DNA from: Clostridiales bacterium
GTDB taxonomy: Bacteria; Bacillota; Clostridia; Peptostreptococcales; Anaerovoracaceae
DNA: 64,000 bases
Assembly (NCBI GenBank): GCA_009911365.1
Contig: QXXF01000022.1
Coordinates: 1-64,000, forward strand
Direction of reading: 5' to 3'
Program-made: the position numbers and the translations under genes
Notes under the pieces: model-generated
The model's database searches: none
What the model was told of the DNA's origin: nothing
What the model saw: only the letters and a program-made list of their open reading frames with translations
In this document: piece after piece, positions 34,487 to 42,460 of the stretch
How positions within the stretch are numbered: the first letter of the stretch is position 1
How the letters are laid out: every line of letters begins with the position of its first letter

Positions 34487-35890
34487 ATGAACAAGTATAA
34501 TCAATTTTTAGATGAGATCCGAAACAAGCTGCCTTTGGGAGAATGCTTCGATGTGCTGGAGCGGGATCTTTCCATTGGCGGAAAAAACACGAAGATGTTT
34601 TTCGTGGACGGACTGACAAAAGGCTCCGTAGTGCAGCTGGTTATGTCCTTTCTGCTGGCTATCCCGCCGCAGGCCATGGAGCGGGCTAAGACAGCCAAAG
34701 ATTTTATCAAATATAACATGCCGTTTTTAGACACCCTTACGGAACCGGACGTGGATATGGCGTTGAAACAAATGTACTCGGGACTTTTACCAGTGATCAT
34801 TGATGGGTACGATGAAATCATTATTGTGGACATCCGGGATTATCCATCTAGGGCTGTAGACGAGCCGTCCAAGGAGAAGTCCCTGCGAGGTGCGAAGGAC
34901 GGATTCACGGAAACCATGATGACTAACGTGGCCTTGATCCGTAGGCGGATTCGGGACAATGATTTGATTTTCAAAGCCTTTGTAGTGGGGAAGACCAGTA
35001 AAACGGACGTGTGCCTGGCTTATATGAAGGGGAAAGCAGACAAGCAGATCGTTGATCGGATTTCCACCCATTTGGAAGACCTGAAGCTGGATACTACCAC
35101 AGTGGGAGAACAAACGGTGATCGAGGCTTTGACCAAGATGCAAAAACGAAAGAACTGGCTCAATCCTTTTCCAAAAGTCCGTTATACTCAGCGGCCCGAT
35201 GTGGTGTCAGCTCATGTGACAGAAGGAAAGATTGCGCTGATTATCGATAACTCGCCTACTGTAATTCTGATCCCTGCGGGGATCTTCGATTTCATACAGG
35301 ATGTGGACGATTACTATTTCCCAGTGCTCACAGGCAACTATTTTCGTCTATTGCGCATGCTCAACACCCTGGTAATCTTGTTCCTCACGCCAGTTTACCT
35401 TTTGGTAGGACAGGGAGACATTCCAGTGCCCATCAACATCGACTTTTTTGTACCAGACGAAAACTTCGCTATTTCCCTCTTTTGGCAGTTTATTCTGCTG
35501 GAACTTTCTATTGATGGACTAAAGTTAGCGTCCCTCAATACGCCAGAGTCTCTGGGCATGTCCCTGTCAGTCATCGGCGCCCTGATTTTAGGGGAATTCT
35601 CTATTTCATCAGGCTGGTTCATCCCACAGACTATTTTGTGCATGGCGATCGTGGCGTTGGCTAGTTTTACCCAGCCGAGCATCGAGCTGGGATACGGCGT
35701 AAAATTCATCAGGATTTTGATCTTGATCGGAGCCGCCGTCTACGGGATCTGGGGCGCTGTCATCGCATTGGCCCTCGGTGCGCTTTGGGTAGCTACCACA
35801 AAGACCATCGGCGGCACCAGCTACTTGTATCCAGTGATCCCATTCAACAGACATGCTCTCAAAAGATTGATGTTTCGTACAAAAGAATAA
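34487..35890 (+). CDS. spoVAF: GerA-family spore protein, SpoVAF-like
   Basis: A 467-aa protein of the GerA A-subunit family. Soluble N-terminal half with SLRGAKDGFTETMMTNVALIRRRIRD and PYSDxxx-like blocks, then about five membrane helices (LLRMLNTLVILFLTPVYLLV through the C-terminus). It has the length and layout of SpoVAF rather than a germinant-specific GerAA, and no B or C subunit genes lie beside it. It would sit in the spore inner membrane and contribute to germination signalling or DPA release. AGGAGTGAGAAAAT precedes the ATG. It is direct evidence for an endospore-forming lineage. Confidence 0.82.
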   Translation: MNKYNQFLDEIRNKLPLGECFDVLERDLSIGGKNTKMFFVDGLTKGSVVQLVMSFLLAIPPQAMERAKTAKDFIKYNMPFLDTLTEPDVDMALKQMYSGLLPVIIDGYDEIIIVDIRDYPSRAVDEPSKEKSLRGAKDGFTETMMTNVALIRRRIRDNDLIFKAFVVGKTSKTDVCLAYMKGKADKQIVDRISTHLEDLKLDTTTVGEQTVIEALTKMQKRKNWLNPFPKVRYTQRPDVVSAHVTEGKIALIIDNSPTVILIPAGIFDFIQDVDDYYFPVLTGNYFRLLRMLNTLVILFLTPVYLLVGQGDIPVPINIDFFVPDENFAISLFWQFILLELSIDGLKLASLNTPESLGMSLSVIGALILGEFSISSGWFIPQTILCMAIVALASFTQPSIELGYGVKFIRILILIGAAVYGIWGAVIALALGALWVATTKTIGGTSYLYPVIPFNRHALKRLMFRTKE

Positions 35891-35913
35891 AAACAAAAAT
35901 AACGTAACCATAG

Positions 35914-35953
35914 AAAAAACGCGTATCTTAATAGGAATGCGCGTTTTTTTTTT
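35914..35953 (+). terminator. Terminator after spoVAF-like gene
   Basis: AAAAAACGCG (35914-35923) pairs with CGCGTTTTTT, followed by more T (ten in a row, 35944-35953). Confidence 0.88.
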
Positions 35954-35991
35954 GCGGACCAGCGGCATACCGTGTGATTCAGAAAAGTACC

Positions 35992-36020
35992 TTGATTCTT
36001 TCTTTTGCCAGTAGTATACT
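35992..36020 (+). promoter_or_regulatory. Promoter of the transglutaminase/pilus operon
   Basis: -35 TTGATT (35992-35997), a 17-bp spacer and -10 TATACT (36015-36020), 46 bp before the first gene of the operon. Confidence 0.7.
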
Positions 36021-36065
36021 GATTAAACGAGCTTGCATGAAAATAAAGTATAAAGGAGTTGACTC

Positions 36066-37010
36066 GTGAACCAAAAGACAATGTCATCGCTTATATTGTT
36101 GCTTGTTTTATCGGCCATCTTTTGCTGCGGCTGCGAGGGCGGCGATACGGCGGCTTCTTCCTCAGACTCATCTGCCGCGGACAGCGGCCCGCTTCGAGAT
36201 AACACTCCGCATGTGCTGGAACCCAAGGCGGATGGAAGCGCTTCCCATGGAACGGATATCGTAAAGATTGATGCTTCCCACACAGGGCAAGGTTACGTGA
36301 TGGTTCAATACAGTGGCAGCAATTCCAAGGTCAAGCTGCAGGTAAAGGCACCTGATGGCAGCGCATATGTTTATCTGTTGTCTCAAAAAGGGGAATACGA
36401 GACGTTTCCTCTTTCCGCAGGCAGTGGAAACTACGCTTTGACTGTGTTCGAAAATGTATCAGGAGACATGTATTCCACAGCCTTTTCCCAAGACATCCAG
36501 GCTGATATCGAGGATGAATTCCTGCCATTCCTTTATCCGAACCAGTACGTGTGGTTTACGAAAGAATCAAAGGCAGTGGATAAAGGGAAAGATTTAGTAG
36601 CCAAGGCCCATTCGGATTTGCAGGCAGTGGAAGCGATTTATGAGTATGTGATCGGAAATATTTCCTATGATGAAGTAAAAGCCGCCAATATTTCCTATGG
36701 TTATCTGCCTGTGGTTGATGACACCTTGAAAGACGGCAAGGGGATCTGCTTTGATTACGCTGCGCTGATGGCCGCCATGCTCCGTTCTCAGAACATCCCT
36801 ACCAAGTTAGAGGTGGGATACGCCAGCGAAGCATATCACGCCTGGATCAGCGTGTACCTGAAGGAGGCAGGCTGGATTGATGACATCATTGAATTTGATG
36901 GCAACTCCTGGACGCTGATGGATCCAACCTTCGCAGCCAGCAATGACAAAAGCGATTTAAAGGATTATATTGGAGGCGGTGACAATTATCAGTTAAAATA
37001 CTCTTATTAA
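36066..37010 (+). CDS. Transglutaminase-like lipoprotein
   Basis: A 314-aa lipoprotein, with signal LLLVLSAIFCCGC carrying the lipobox cysteine. A beta-rich middle part (GQGYVMVQYSGSNSKVKLQVK) precedes a transglutaminase-like domain with Cys in GKGICFDYAALMAAML, His in AYHAWISVYL and Asp in LMDPTFA, a complete Cys-His-Asp triad. Such proteins act as peptidases or crosslinkers at the cell surface. The start is GTG 36066 after AAAGGAGTTGACTC. It lies 33 bp before the pilus platform gene and probably belongs to that operon, perhaps processing pilus or wall protein. Confidence 0.85.
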   Translation: MNQKTMSSLILLLVLSAIFCCGCEGGDTAASSSDSSAADSGPLRDNTPHVLEPKADGSASHGTDIVKIDASHTGQGYVMVQYSGSNSKVKLQVKAPDGSAYVYLLSQKGEYETFPLSAGSGNYALTVFENVSGDMYSTAFSQDIQADIEDEFLPFLYPNQYVWFTKESKAVDKGKDLVAKAHSDLQAVEAIYEYVIGNISYDEVKAANISYGYLPVVDDTLKDGKGICFDYAALMAAMLRSQNIPTKLEVGYASEAYHAWISVYLKEAGWIDDIIEFDGNSWTLMDPTFAASNDKSDLKDYIGGGDNYQLKYSY

Positions 37011-37043
37011 TATACATGAAAAGGTGACGAGAAAGGAGCACAC

Positions 37044-38099
37044 ATGGCAAAGAAAAACCAAAGATTCACCCCTTTATCCAACATGGAAACATCATCGTTC
37101 TGTTCGCAGATGGCAATGATTCTGCGTTCAGGCATTTCCTCTGTGGAGGGTCTTTCGCTGATGTTAGAAGAGGCGCAGGACGCAGAAGAAAAAGAATTGT
37201 TGGAACTGATATATGAAATGCTACAGTCCACTGGGAGCTTTCATCAAGCTTTGGCAGCCACGGAAGCGTTTCCGGCTTACATGTTGCAGATGGTGCGGCT
37301 TGGGGAACTTTCTGGAAAAACAGATGATGTGATGGCGGCCCTGGCGGATCATTACCAGAGGGAAGCGTCCATTGCTCAATCCATTAAAAACGCAGTCACA
37401 TATCCAATGATCATGATTGTGATGATGGTTCTGGTCTTTCTAGTCCTGGTGACAAAGGTCATGCCGATCTTTAACCAGGTTTTCATCCAGTTGGGAAGTG
37501 AGATGACTGGCTTTTCCAAAGCGATTTTAAATTTTGGAACTTCCATCAACCGTTCATCTATCATCCTCATCGGCATTCTGGTAGTGCTGGTAGCAGTGGT
37601 GCTCTATTTTTCTAGGACAAAGAGCGGGAGGGCGAGATTCGGAAAATTTGCCGCCTGGTTCGCCGGAACACGGGCCTTTGCGGAGAAAATCGCGGCATGC
37701 CGTTTTGCGAGCGGCATGCATCTGACTCTGAGCAGCGGCATGAGCCCTGAGGAAGCTCTCTCCCTGACGGAAAATTTGATTGATAACGAATCCTTCAAGA
37801 AAAAATTAGAGACTTGTAAGGAAAAAATTGGACAGGGCGGAGACTTTTCTAAAGTGCTGCTGGACACAGGCATTTTTTCCGGGCTTTACGCACGCATGAC
37901 GTCTATTGGCTCTAGGACTGGCGTCCTTGATGAGATCATGGAAGAGATCGCAGAAAAGTATCAGGAAGACATTGACCAAAAATTCAGCAGAGCCATTGCA
38001 GCCTTAGAGCCTACGTTGGTGATCGTTCTGTCTCTGATCGTAGGCGTGATTCTGCTTTCTGTGATGCTGCCTTTGGCTGGGATCATGTCAAACCTGTAA
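37044..38099 (+). CDS. pilC: Type IV pilus/type II secretion platform protein (GspF/PilC)
   Basis: A 351-aa inner-membrane platform protein with two T2SSF domains. Residues about 15-135 (FCSQMAMILRSGISSVEGLSLM...LQMVRLGELSGKTDDVM) and about 215-335 (FASGMHLTLSSGMSPEEALSL...YARMTSIGSRTGVLDEIM) are the repeated halves. The helices are at about 113-135, 165-185 and 320-345. It links the ATPase to pilin extraction. GAAAGGAGCACAC precedes the ATG. Confidence 0.92.
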   Translation: MAKKNQRFTPLSNMETSSFCSQMAMILRSGISSVEGLSLMLEEAQDAEEKELLELIYEMLQSTGSFHQALAATEAFPAYMLQMVRLGELSGKTDDVMAALADHYQREASIAQSIKNAVTYPMIMIVMMVLVFLVLVTKVMPIFNQVFIQLGSEMTGFSKAILNFGTSINRSSIILIGILVVLVAVVLYFSRTKSGRARFGKFAAWFAGTRAFAEKIAACRFASGMHLTLSSGMSPEEALSLTENLIDNESFKKKLETCKEKIGQGGDFSKVLLDTGIFSGLYARMTSIGSRTGVLDEIMEEIAEKYQEDIDQKFSRAIAALEPTLVIVLSLIVGVILLSVMLPLAGIMSNL

Positions 38100-38119
38100 C
38101 CGGGATTGGAGTAAGGACT

Positions 38120-38467
38120 ATGAAACATCGCTTTGAATCACATGAAACACAAAAGAGCGGCTTGGCATCGAGAAACCTGACCATTTCCGTTGCGGGATTC
38201 CTTGTGGTAGTGGTACTGTTTTGGGTGGGGACGTCCGTGGTGTCCAGCCGGACGGATTCTCGGGAGGCCCAGATCTTAAAGGATGCGATCAACCGCGGCA
38301 TGGTACGCTGTTATGCCTTAGAGGGCGCTTATCCTGAAAGTCTGCGGTATCTGAAAGAGCATTATGGCCTTACCTATGATGAAGAACATTTTTTCATCGA
38401 TTATCAGGCATTGGGTAGCAATATGATACCGGATGTAACGGTGATTGACAGGAGGGATAAGAAATGA
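38120..38467 (+). CDS. Pilin-like/accessory protein of the pilus operon
   Basis: A 115-aa protein with one N-terminal membrane helix (TISVAGFLVVVVLFWVGTSVV) and a small extracytoplasmic domain containing CYALEGAYPESLRYLKEHYGL. That sequence resembles the alpha-C region of short pseudopilins. No clear prepilin cleavage site is visible. ATG 38120 follows GGAGTAAGGACT. It overlaps the next gene by 4 nt. Confidence 0.65.
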   Translation: MKHRFESHETQKSGLASRNLTISVAGFLVVVVLFWVGTSVVSSRTDSREAQILKDAINRGMVRCYALEGAYPESLRYLKEHYGLTYDEEHFFIDYQALGSNMIPDVTVIDRRDKK

Positions 38468-38949
38468 GATTTCAACATCGCCATCGGCATGTGATTGATC
38501 TGGTCTTTCCCATTGCCCTATTTTTCGTGTTCGCCGCTTCTGCTTTGATTGTAATAATCCTTGCGGCAAATGTTTATGGCAATACCACTGACACGCTGCG
38601 GATCAATGATGAAAGCCGCACTGCTTTATCCTATGTTTCCGAGAAAATACGACAGTCAGACGCGCAAGGGAGCATGGAAATCGTAGATGTGGAACAGACA
38701 CGATGTCTTGTCATGTCTTCTGAATACAATGGAGTCAGTTATTCCACCTATATTTATGAATATGGAGGCAAGCTCAAAGAACTGTTTATCCGAAACGATG
38801 CGCCGATTTCTCTGGAAAGCGGCATGGATATCACGGAAATTTCCTCTTTGTCCATAAACAAGAGACCGGGAAACTTGTATCAATTCGTTGTAGTCGATAG
38901 CCAAGGCAGGGAGCGTGACCTGACCTTAGCGGAAAGGAGCGTTCCATGA
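38464..38949 (+). CDS. DUF4860-like minor pilin/accessory protein
   Basis: A 161-aa protein with an N-terminal helix (VIDLVFPIALFFVFAASALIVIILAANVY) and an extracytoplasmic domain (RTALSYVSEKIRQSDAQGSMEIV...). The pattern matches DUF4860, a family found with clostridial pilus-like genes. It overlaps the genes on both sides by 4 nt, implying coupled translation. There is no Gly before the hydrophobic stretch, so a standard prepilin peptidase site is not evident. Confidence 0.65.
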   Translation: MRFQHRHRHVIDLVFPIALFFVFAASALIVIILAANVYGNTTDTLRINDESRTALSYVSEKIRQSDAQGSMEIVDVEQTRCLVMSSEYNGVSYSTYIYEYGGKLKELFIRNDAPISLESGMDITEISSLSINKRPGNLYQFVVVDSQGRERDLTLAERSVP

Positions 38950-39383
38950 GAAATCACACATCATTGCGTTCATCGCTCCTGTTGATCGAGCTGATTATGG
39001 CGATTTTGATTTTCTCCCTGGCGGGCGGGATGTGTCTACAGATTTTTGCAAAATCCCACTCCTTGGGCATGCGTACCGTGGAGCTGGACATGGCCGTTCG
39101 GGAGGCAACGTCTGTTTCCGAAGTTCTTTCTCAAAAAGATGCGCTGGAAAACGAGCTGCCTGAACTTTATCCTAAAGCGGAAATCGCCGCTGGGTCCATC
39201 ACTATTTATTATGACAAGGATTTTCAGGCATGCGGCAGGAAAGACGCCTGTTTTCAGATGAATATCAGAGGCAATGACAAGGGCAGGCGGCTTGTGTCCT
39301 ATGCCATTACTGTGCGCAAGGACAGCGACGCTGCGGCGATCTATAGTATGGAGACGACCACGTATCAGCAGGTTCGTCCATAG
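38946..39383 (+). CDS. Pilin-like protein
   Basis: A 145-aa protein. N-terminal RSSLLLIELIMAILIFSLAGG matches the prepilin core, with Glu at position +5 if cleavage falls after a Ser, where most prepilins have Gly. The globular part contains two Cys (QACGRKDACF) that may form a disulfide. It overlaps the DUF4860 gene by 4 nt and is 17 bp from the next gene. Confidence 0.7.
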   Translation: MRNHTSLRSSLLLIELIMAILIFSLAGGMCLQIFAKSHSLGMRTVELDMAVREATSVSEVLSQKDALENELPELYPKAEIAAGSITIYYDKDFQACGRKDACFQMNIRGNDKGRRLVSYAITVRKDSDAAAIYSMETTTYQQVRP

Positions 39384-39400
39384 AAAGGAGTCTTTTTACC

Positions 39401-39880
39401 ATGAAGAAACAGCCATATTCCATTGTAAACATAGGCTCTGTGTTGTTGTTCATGACTTTCATCGTGCTGTGCCTTGTTATGTTTGCGACTTTATCCCTGT
39501 CTGGGGCAGTCAGCGAATATCAATACAGTCAGAAGCTGGCAAAACACAATCGCGACTATTATCAGGCATGCGGCCAGGCTGCGGAACAGCTGCGTGACAT
39601 TGATCAGATATTAGGTGCCGCTTATGTGGCTTCGCCAAGGGGTTATTATAAAAAGGCGGAGAGCAGGTTAAAAGAAGTCGATGGCTTGATAGCTGATTTT
39701 TCCAAAGCTGCGCCGGCCATCACTTATGAAATCCCAGTGAACAAATCCCAGTCTTTGCAGGTGGTGCTGACGCTGAATCCGCCTGGGCACATGAAGGATG
39801 GATATTATAAAATCACAGCGTGGAAGGAAATCCCTTCTTCTCTGTGGAATGGAGACGACAAGCTGAATCTTATAAAATAA
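39401..39880 (+). CDS. Pilus-associated membrane protein
   Basis: A 159-aa protein with one N-terminal helix (IGSVLLFMTFIVLCLVMFATLSL), then a helical and mixed domain (YYQACGQAAEQLRDIDQILGAAYV). It looks like a minor pilin or a PilN/PilX-like accessory protein, judged from position and topology only. GAAAGGAGTC precedes the ATG. Confidence 0.6.
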   Translation: MKKQPYSIVNIGSVLLFMTFIVLCLVMFATLSLSGAVSEYQYSQKLAKHNRDYYQACGQAAEQLRDIDQILGAAYVASPRGYYKKAESRLKEVDGLIADFSKAAPAITYEIPVNKSQSLQVVLTLNPPGHMKDGYYKITAWKEIPSSLWNGDDKLNLIK

Positions 39881-39900
39881 ACGGATAGGAGAAATGAACT

Positions 39901-40959
39901 ATGAGCAAAACCACTATACTCCAACGAGCAATTGAGCAGAATGCTTCGGATATTTTCATTATAGCCGGTCTCCCTGCGTCCATGCGGGTCAACAACATGA
40001 TGGTCAAGGACAACGACCAGAAGCTGCTCCCTGAGGACACGGAGCGGATCATCTCCCAGATTTACGAACTTGCGGATCACCGCTCCATAGATCGTCTGAT
40101 GGAGACCGGAGACGATGATTTTTCTTTTGCCATTCCAGGCTTGTCCCGGTTTCGCGTCAGCGCGTACAAACAGAGAGGCGCATTATCGGCAGTGATTCGT
40201 GTTATCACTTTTTCGTTGCCAGAGCCAGCGACTCTGGGAATCCCGGATAGTATCATGAATTTAGATCGGTTTTCTAAGGGATTGGTGCTGGTGACAGGTC
40301 CTGCGGGGAGCGGCAAGTCCACAACTTTGGCCTGCATGATCGATGATATCAATCAGACCGTTGACAAACATATTATCACACTGGAGGACCCGCTGGAATT
40401 CTTGCACCAGCATAAAAGGAGCATTGTCAGCCAGAGGGAAATCAGTGTTGACACAAAGAGCTATGTGACTGCTCTCAGAGCTGCGCTGCGCCAAAGTCCT
40501 GATGTGATTCTCTTAGGCGAGATGCGGGACTACGAAACCATACAGGTGGCTATGACAGCCGCAGAAACAGGGCATTTGATTTTTTCCACATTGCACACCA
40601 TTGGAAGCGCCAATACCATAGACCGCATCATTGATGTCTTCCCATCCAGTCAGCAGCGACAAATCGCAGTGCAGCTCTCCATGGTTCTAAAAGCCGTGGT
40701 ATCCCAGCAGCTGGTTCCTACAGTCGATGGCGTGCTGGTGCCGGCGTTTGAAGTGATGACCGTCACACCGGCGATCCGCAATATGATTCGGGACAACAAG
40801 ATTCCGCAGATCGATGGCATTGTGTACTCCTCTGCTAGTGAAGAAATCATTTCTATGGACAGCAGCCTGGCGAAGCTGTACAGCGAAGGCCGAATCACAA
40901 GAGATACTGCGCTGACTTATGCGACCAATCCGGAGATGCTTTCCAAAAAAATAAAGTAG
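39901..40959 (+). CDS. pilT: PilT-type pilus ATPase
   Basis: A 352-aa hexameric secretion ATPase of the PilT class. N-terminal PAS-like part (ASDIFIIAGLPASMRVNN), Walker A GPAGSGKSTT (about 132-141), Asp box ITLEDPLEF, Walker B VILLGEMRD, His box TAAETGHLIFSTLHT. Its length and AETGHLIFSTLHT motif suit PilT rather than the longer PilB/GspE, and no PilB, prepilin peptidase or PilM gene is present. It may drive both extension and retraction. ATAGGAGAAATGAACT precedes the ATG. Confidence 0.92.
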   Translation: MSKTTILQRAIEQNASDIFIIAGLPASMRVNNMMVKDNDQKLLPEDTERIISQIYELADHRSIDRLMETGDDDFSFAIPGLSRFRVSAYKQRGALSAVIRVITFSLPEPATLGIPDSIMNLDRFSKGLVLVTGPAGSGKSTTLACMIDDINQTVDKHIITLEDPLEFLHQHKRSIVSQREISVDTKSYVTALRAALRQSPDVILLGEMRDYETIQVAMTAAETGHLIFSTLHTIGSANTIDRIIDVFPSSQQRQIAVQLSMVLKAVVSQQLVPTVDGVLVPAFEVMTVTPAIRNMIRDNKIPQIDGIVYSSASEEIISMDSSLAKLYSEGRITRDTALTYATNPEMLSKKIK

Positions 40960-40970
40960 GAAGCTAAATC

Positions 40971-42209
40971 ATGAAACAAAAACTACCCATATTGAACATC
41001 AATCTGTTTGGACGCATGCGGATGACCTATGGACAAAGACCCGTTCTCTTTTATAAAAACCCTAGGGCGATTACAGCAAAGCTTGCTGCGATTCTATTGT
41101 TCCATGGGAGCGAGGGCATTGAACGGAACCGCCTTCTCGAAGAACTATATGGACACAAGGAAATTATTAATGCGGCAAATAACCTGCGGGTCACAGTCCA
41201 TCGCCTGAAAAAGGCGTTGATCAAAGCGGGCTTGCCAGATCATGATTATATTTTGGTGAAGGATGGGACGTATTACTGGTCGTCTCCCATGGTTACCATA
41301 GTGGATGCGATTCGATTTAAAGAACTGACGGATCAAGCGGAGCATGTGTCTGATCCTGCCAGAAGAGCGGACTTGCTAAAGGAAGCCCTGGCACTGTATA
41401 CTGGTGAGTTTCTACAGGAATTGTCTGGAGAAGAGTGGGTGATGCTGAAAACTGTCCAGTTTAAAAGTCGTTACACAAACGCGTTGTCTCAGATTTGTGA
41501 CCATTTGAAAGAACAGGGCGAATATGAAGACTTGCTCCAAATATGCGAACCAGCGTGCCGGATGTATCCTTTCGATGAGTGGCAGACGATCAAGATGGAC
41601 TGCTACAGCGCACTTGGCAGATACCAAGACGCATTGAAGGAATACGAAGATACGGCGGAATTGTACCTTCAGGAGCTGGGAATCAATCCTTCCGATGCTA
41701 TGCTCAGCAGGCTGGAAGCGTTGCCCCAGCATTTGGGCAGCGGACCTCTGACATTTAGTGAGATTGAGGAGCAGCTGCGAGAACCAGGTGAAGAGTCAGG
41801 TGCCTTTTACTGCAGTCTGCCCAGCTTTCGGGACGGATACCGCCTGATGAGCCGGGTTACGGAGCGAAGCGGACAGTCTATATACCTGATGCTCTGCACT
41901 ATCACAGACGGCAAAGGGCATCCCCAACAAAGGGAGGAACGTCTTAAACTCATGGCAGATCCACTGTATGACGCAATCAAAAACTGCCTGCAAAGATGCG
42001 ATAGTTTTACCAGATGCGGTTCTGGACAATTCCTCATCTTATTGACAGAAACCAACGGTGAAGACTGCGAAATCACATGCAATCGTATCAGCCGTCAATT
42101 TTCCCGGGAGCACAAGTCCTGGGCCAATTGCCTGAGTTGGAATGTTTCATTAGTTGCGAACGCGAAGCGTTTGCGACTAGAGAAGAGTCGTTTTGCTAAA
42201 GAGAATTGA
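40971..42209 (+). CDS. BTAD (SARP-like) regulator with degenerate GGDEF-like tail
   Basis: A 412-aa protein. Residues 1-105 are an OmpR-type winged helix (INLFGRMRMTYGQRPVLF...NNLRVTVHRLKKAL). Residues about 110-250 are the BTAD helical repeat (LLKEALALYTGEFLQEL...LYLQELGINPSDAM). The last 150 residues resemble a GGDEF fold (SIYLMLCTITDG...LQRCDSFTRCGSGQFLIL) in which RCGSGQF replaces GGDEF, so cyclase activity is unlikely. It is the last gene of the pilus operon, 12 bp after pilT, and the last gene before the Pel promoter. It is a candidate regulator of either. Confidence 0.82.
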   Translation: MKQKLPILNINLFGRMRMTYGQRPVLFYKNPRAITAKLAAILLFHGSEGIERNRLLEELYGHKEIINAANNLRVTVHRLKKALIKAGLPDHDYILVKDGTYYWSSPMVTIVDAIRFKELTDQAEHVSDPARRADLLKEALALYTGEFLQELSGEEWVMLKTVQFKSRYTNALSQICDHLKEQGEYEDLLQICEPACRMYPFDEWQTIKMDCYSALGRYQDALKEYEDTAELYLQELGINPSDAMLSRLEALPQHLGSGPLTFSEIEEQLREPGEESGAFYCSLPSFRDGYRLMSRVTERSGQSIYLMLCTITDGKGHPQQREERLKLMADPLYDAIKNCLQRCDSFTRCGSGQFLILLTETNGEDCEITCNRISRQFSREHKSWANCLSWNVSLVANAKRLRLEKSRFAKEN

Positions 42210-42225
42210 AAAAGGAGAAAAGAGA

Positions 42226-42265
42226 GCCATTGCCTCAGAGCTTATTCTGAGACAGTGGCTTTTTT
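42226..42265 (+). terminator. Terminator of the pilus operon
   Basis: GCCATTG/CAGTGGC plus CTCAGA/TCTGAG around one C-A mismatch, followed by six T. It isolates the pilus operon from the exopolysaccharide operon. Confidence 0.85.
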
Positions 42266-42372
42266 GCGTTTTTTATGGAAAAATAAAAAAATCCTAAATA
42301 AAAAGGGAATGGTAATGCTTTTGGTAATGCCCTGTTTGATAAAATAAAACACAGATCTAAACTCCCTCCATT

Positions 42373-42402
42373 TTGCGTGGGGGGGGGGGGGGTATTTATA
42401 AT
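42373..42402 (+). promoter_or_regulatory. Poly-G-spaced promoter of the Pel/EPS operon
   Basis: -35-like TTGCGT (42373-42378), an 18-bp spacer made of 14 consecutive G (42379-42392) plus TATT, and a perfect -10 TATAAT (42397-42402). The first gene starts 59 bp later. Slippage in the G run would change the spacer and so promoter strength. The interval 42266-42372 shows no other feature. Confidence 0.7.
42379..42392. repeat. Homopolymer of 14 G
   Basis: The only long homopolymeric G tract I see in the window, lying inside an intergenic promoter. Homopolymers of this length are prone to strand slippage and also to sequencing length errors, so the true length may vary. Confidence 0.95.
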
Positions 42403-42460
42403 AAGATAAAAACTATGTACTATGTAAAAAAGCAGAAACAAATAGAAGGATGTATGCAAT

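Noticed and set aside
42000-42100. Active diguanylate cyclase in the BTAD protein
   Set aside because: The active-site motif is RCGSGQF; the acidic residues needed for metal and catalysis are missing.
42266-42460. Search for a c-di-GMP riboswitch before the Pel operon
   Set aside because: The 195-bp region contains no GEMM-like core (such as GCACGGGCAAA...) and is filled by A/T-rich sequence and the G tract. Regulation through PelD is better supported.
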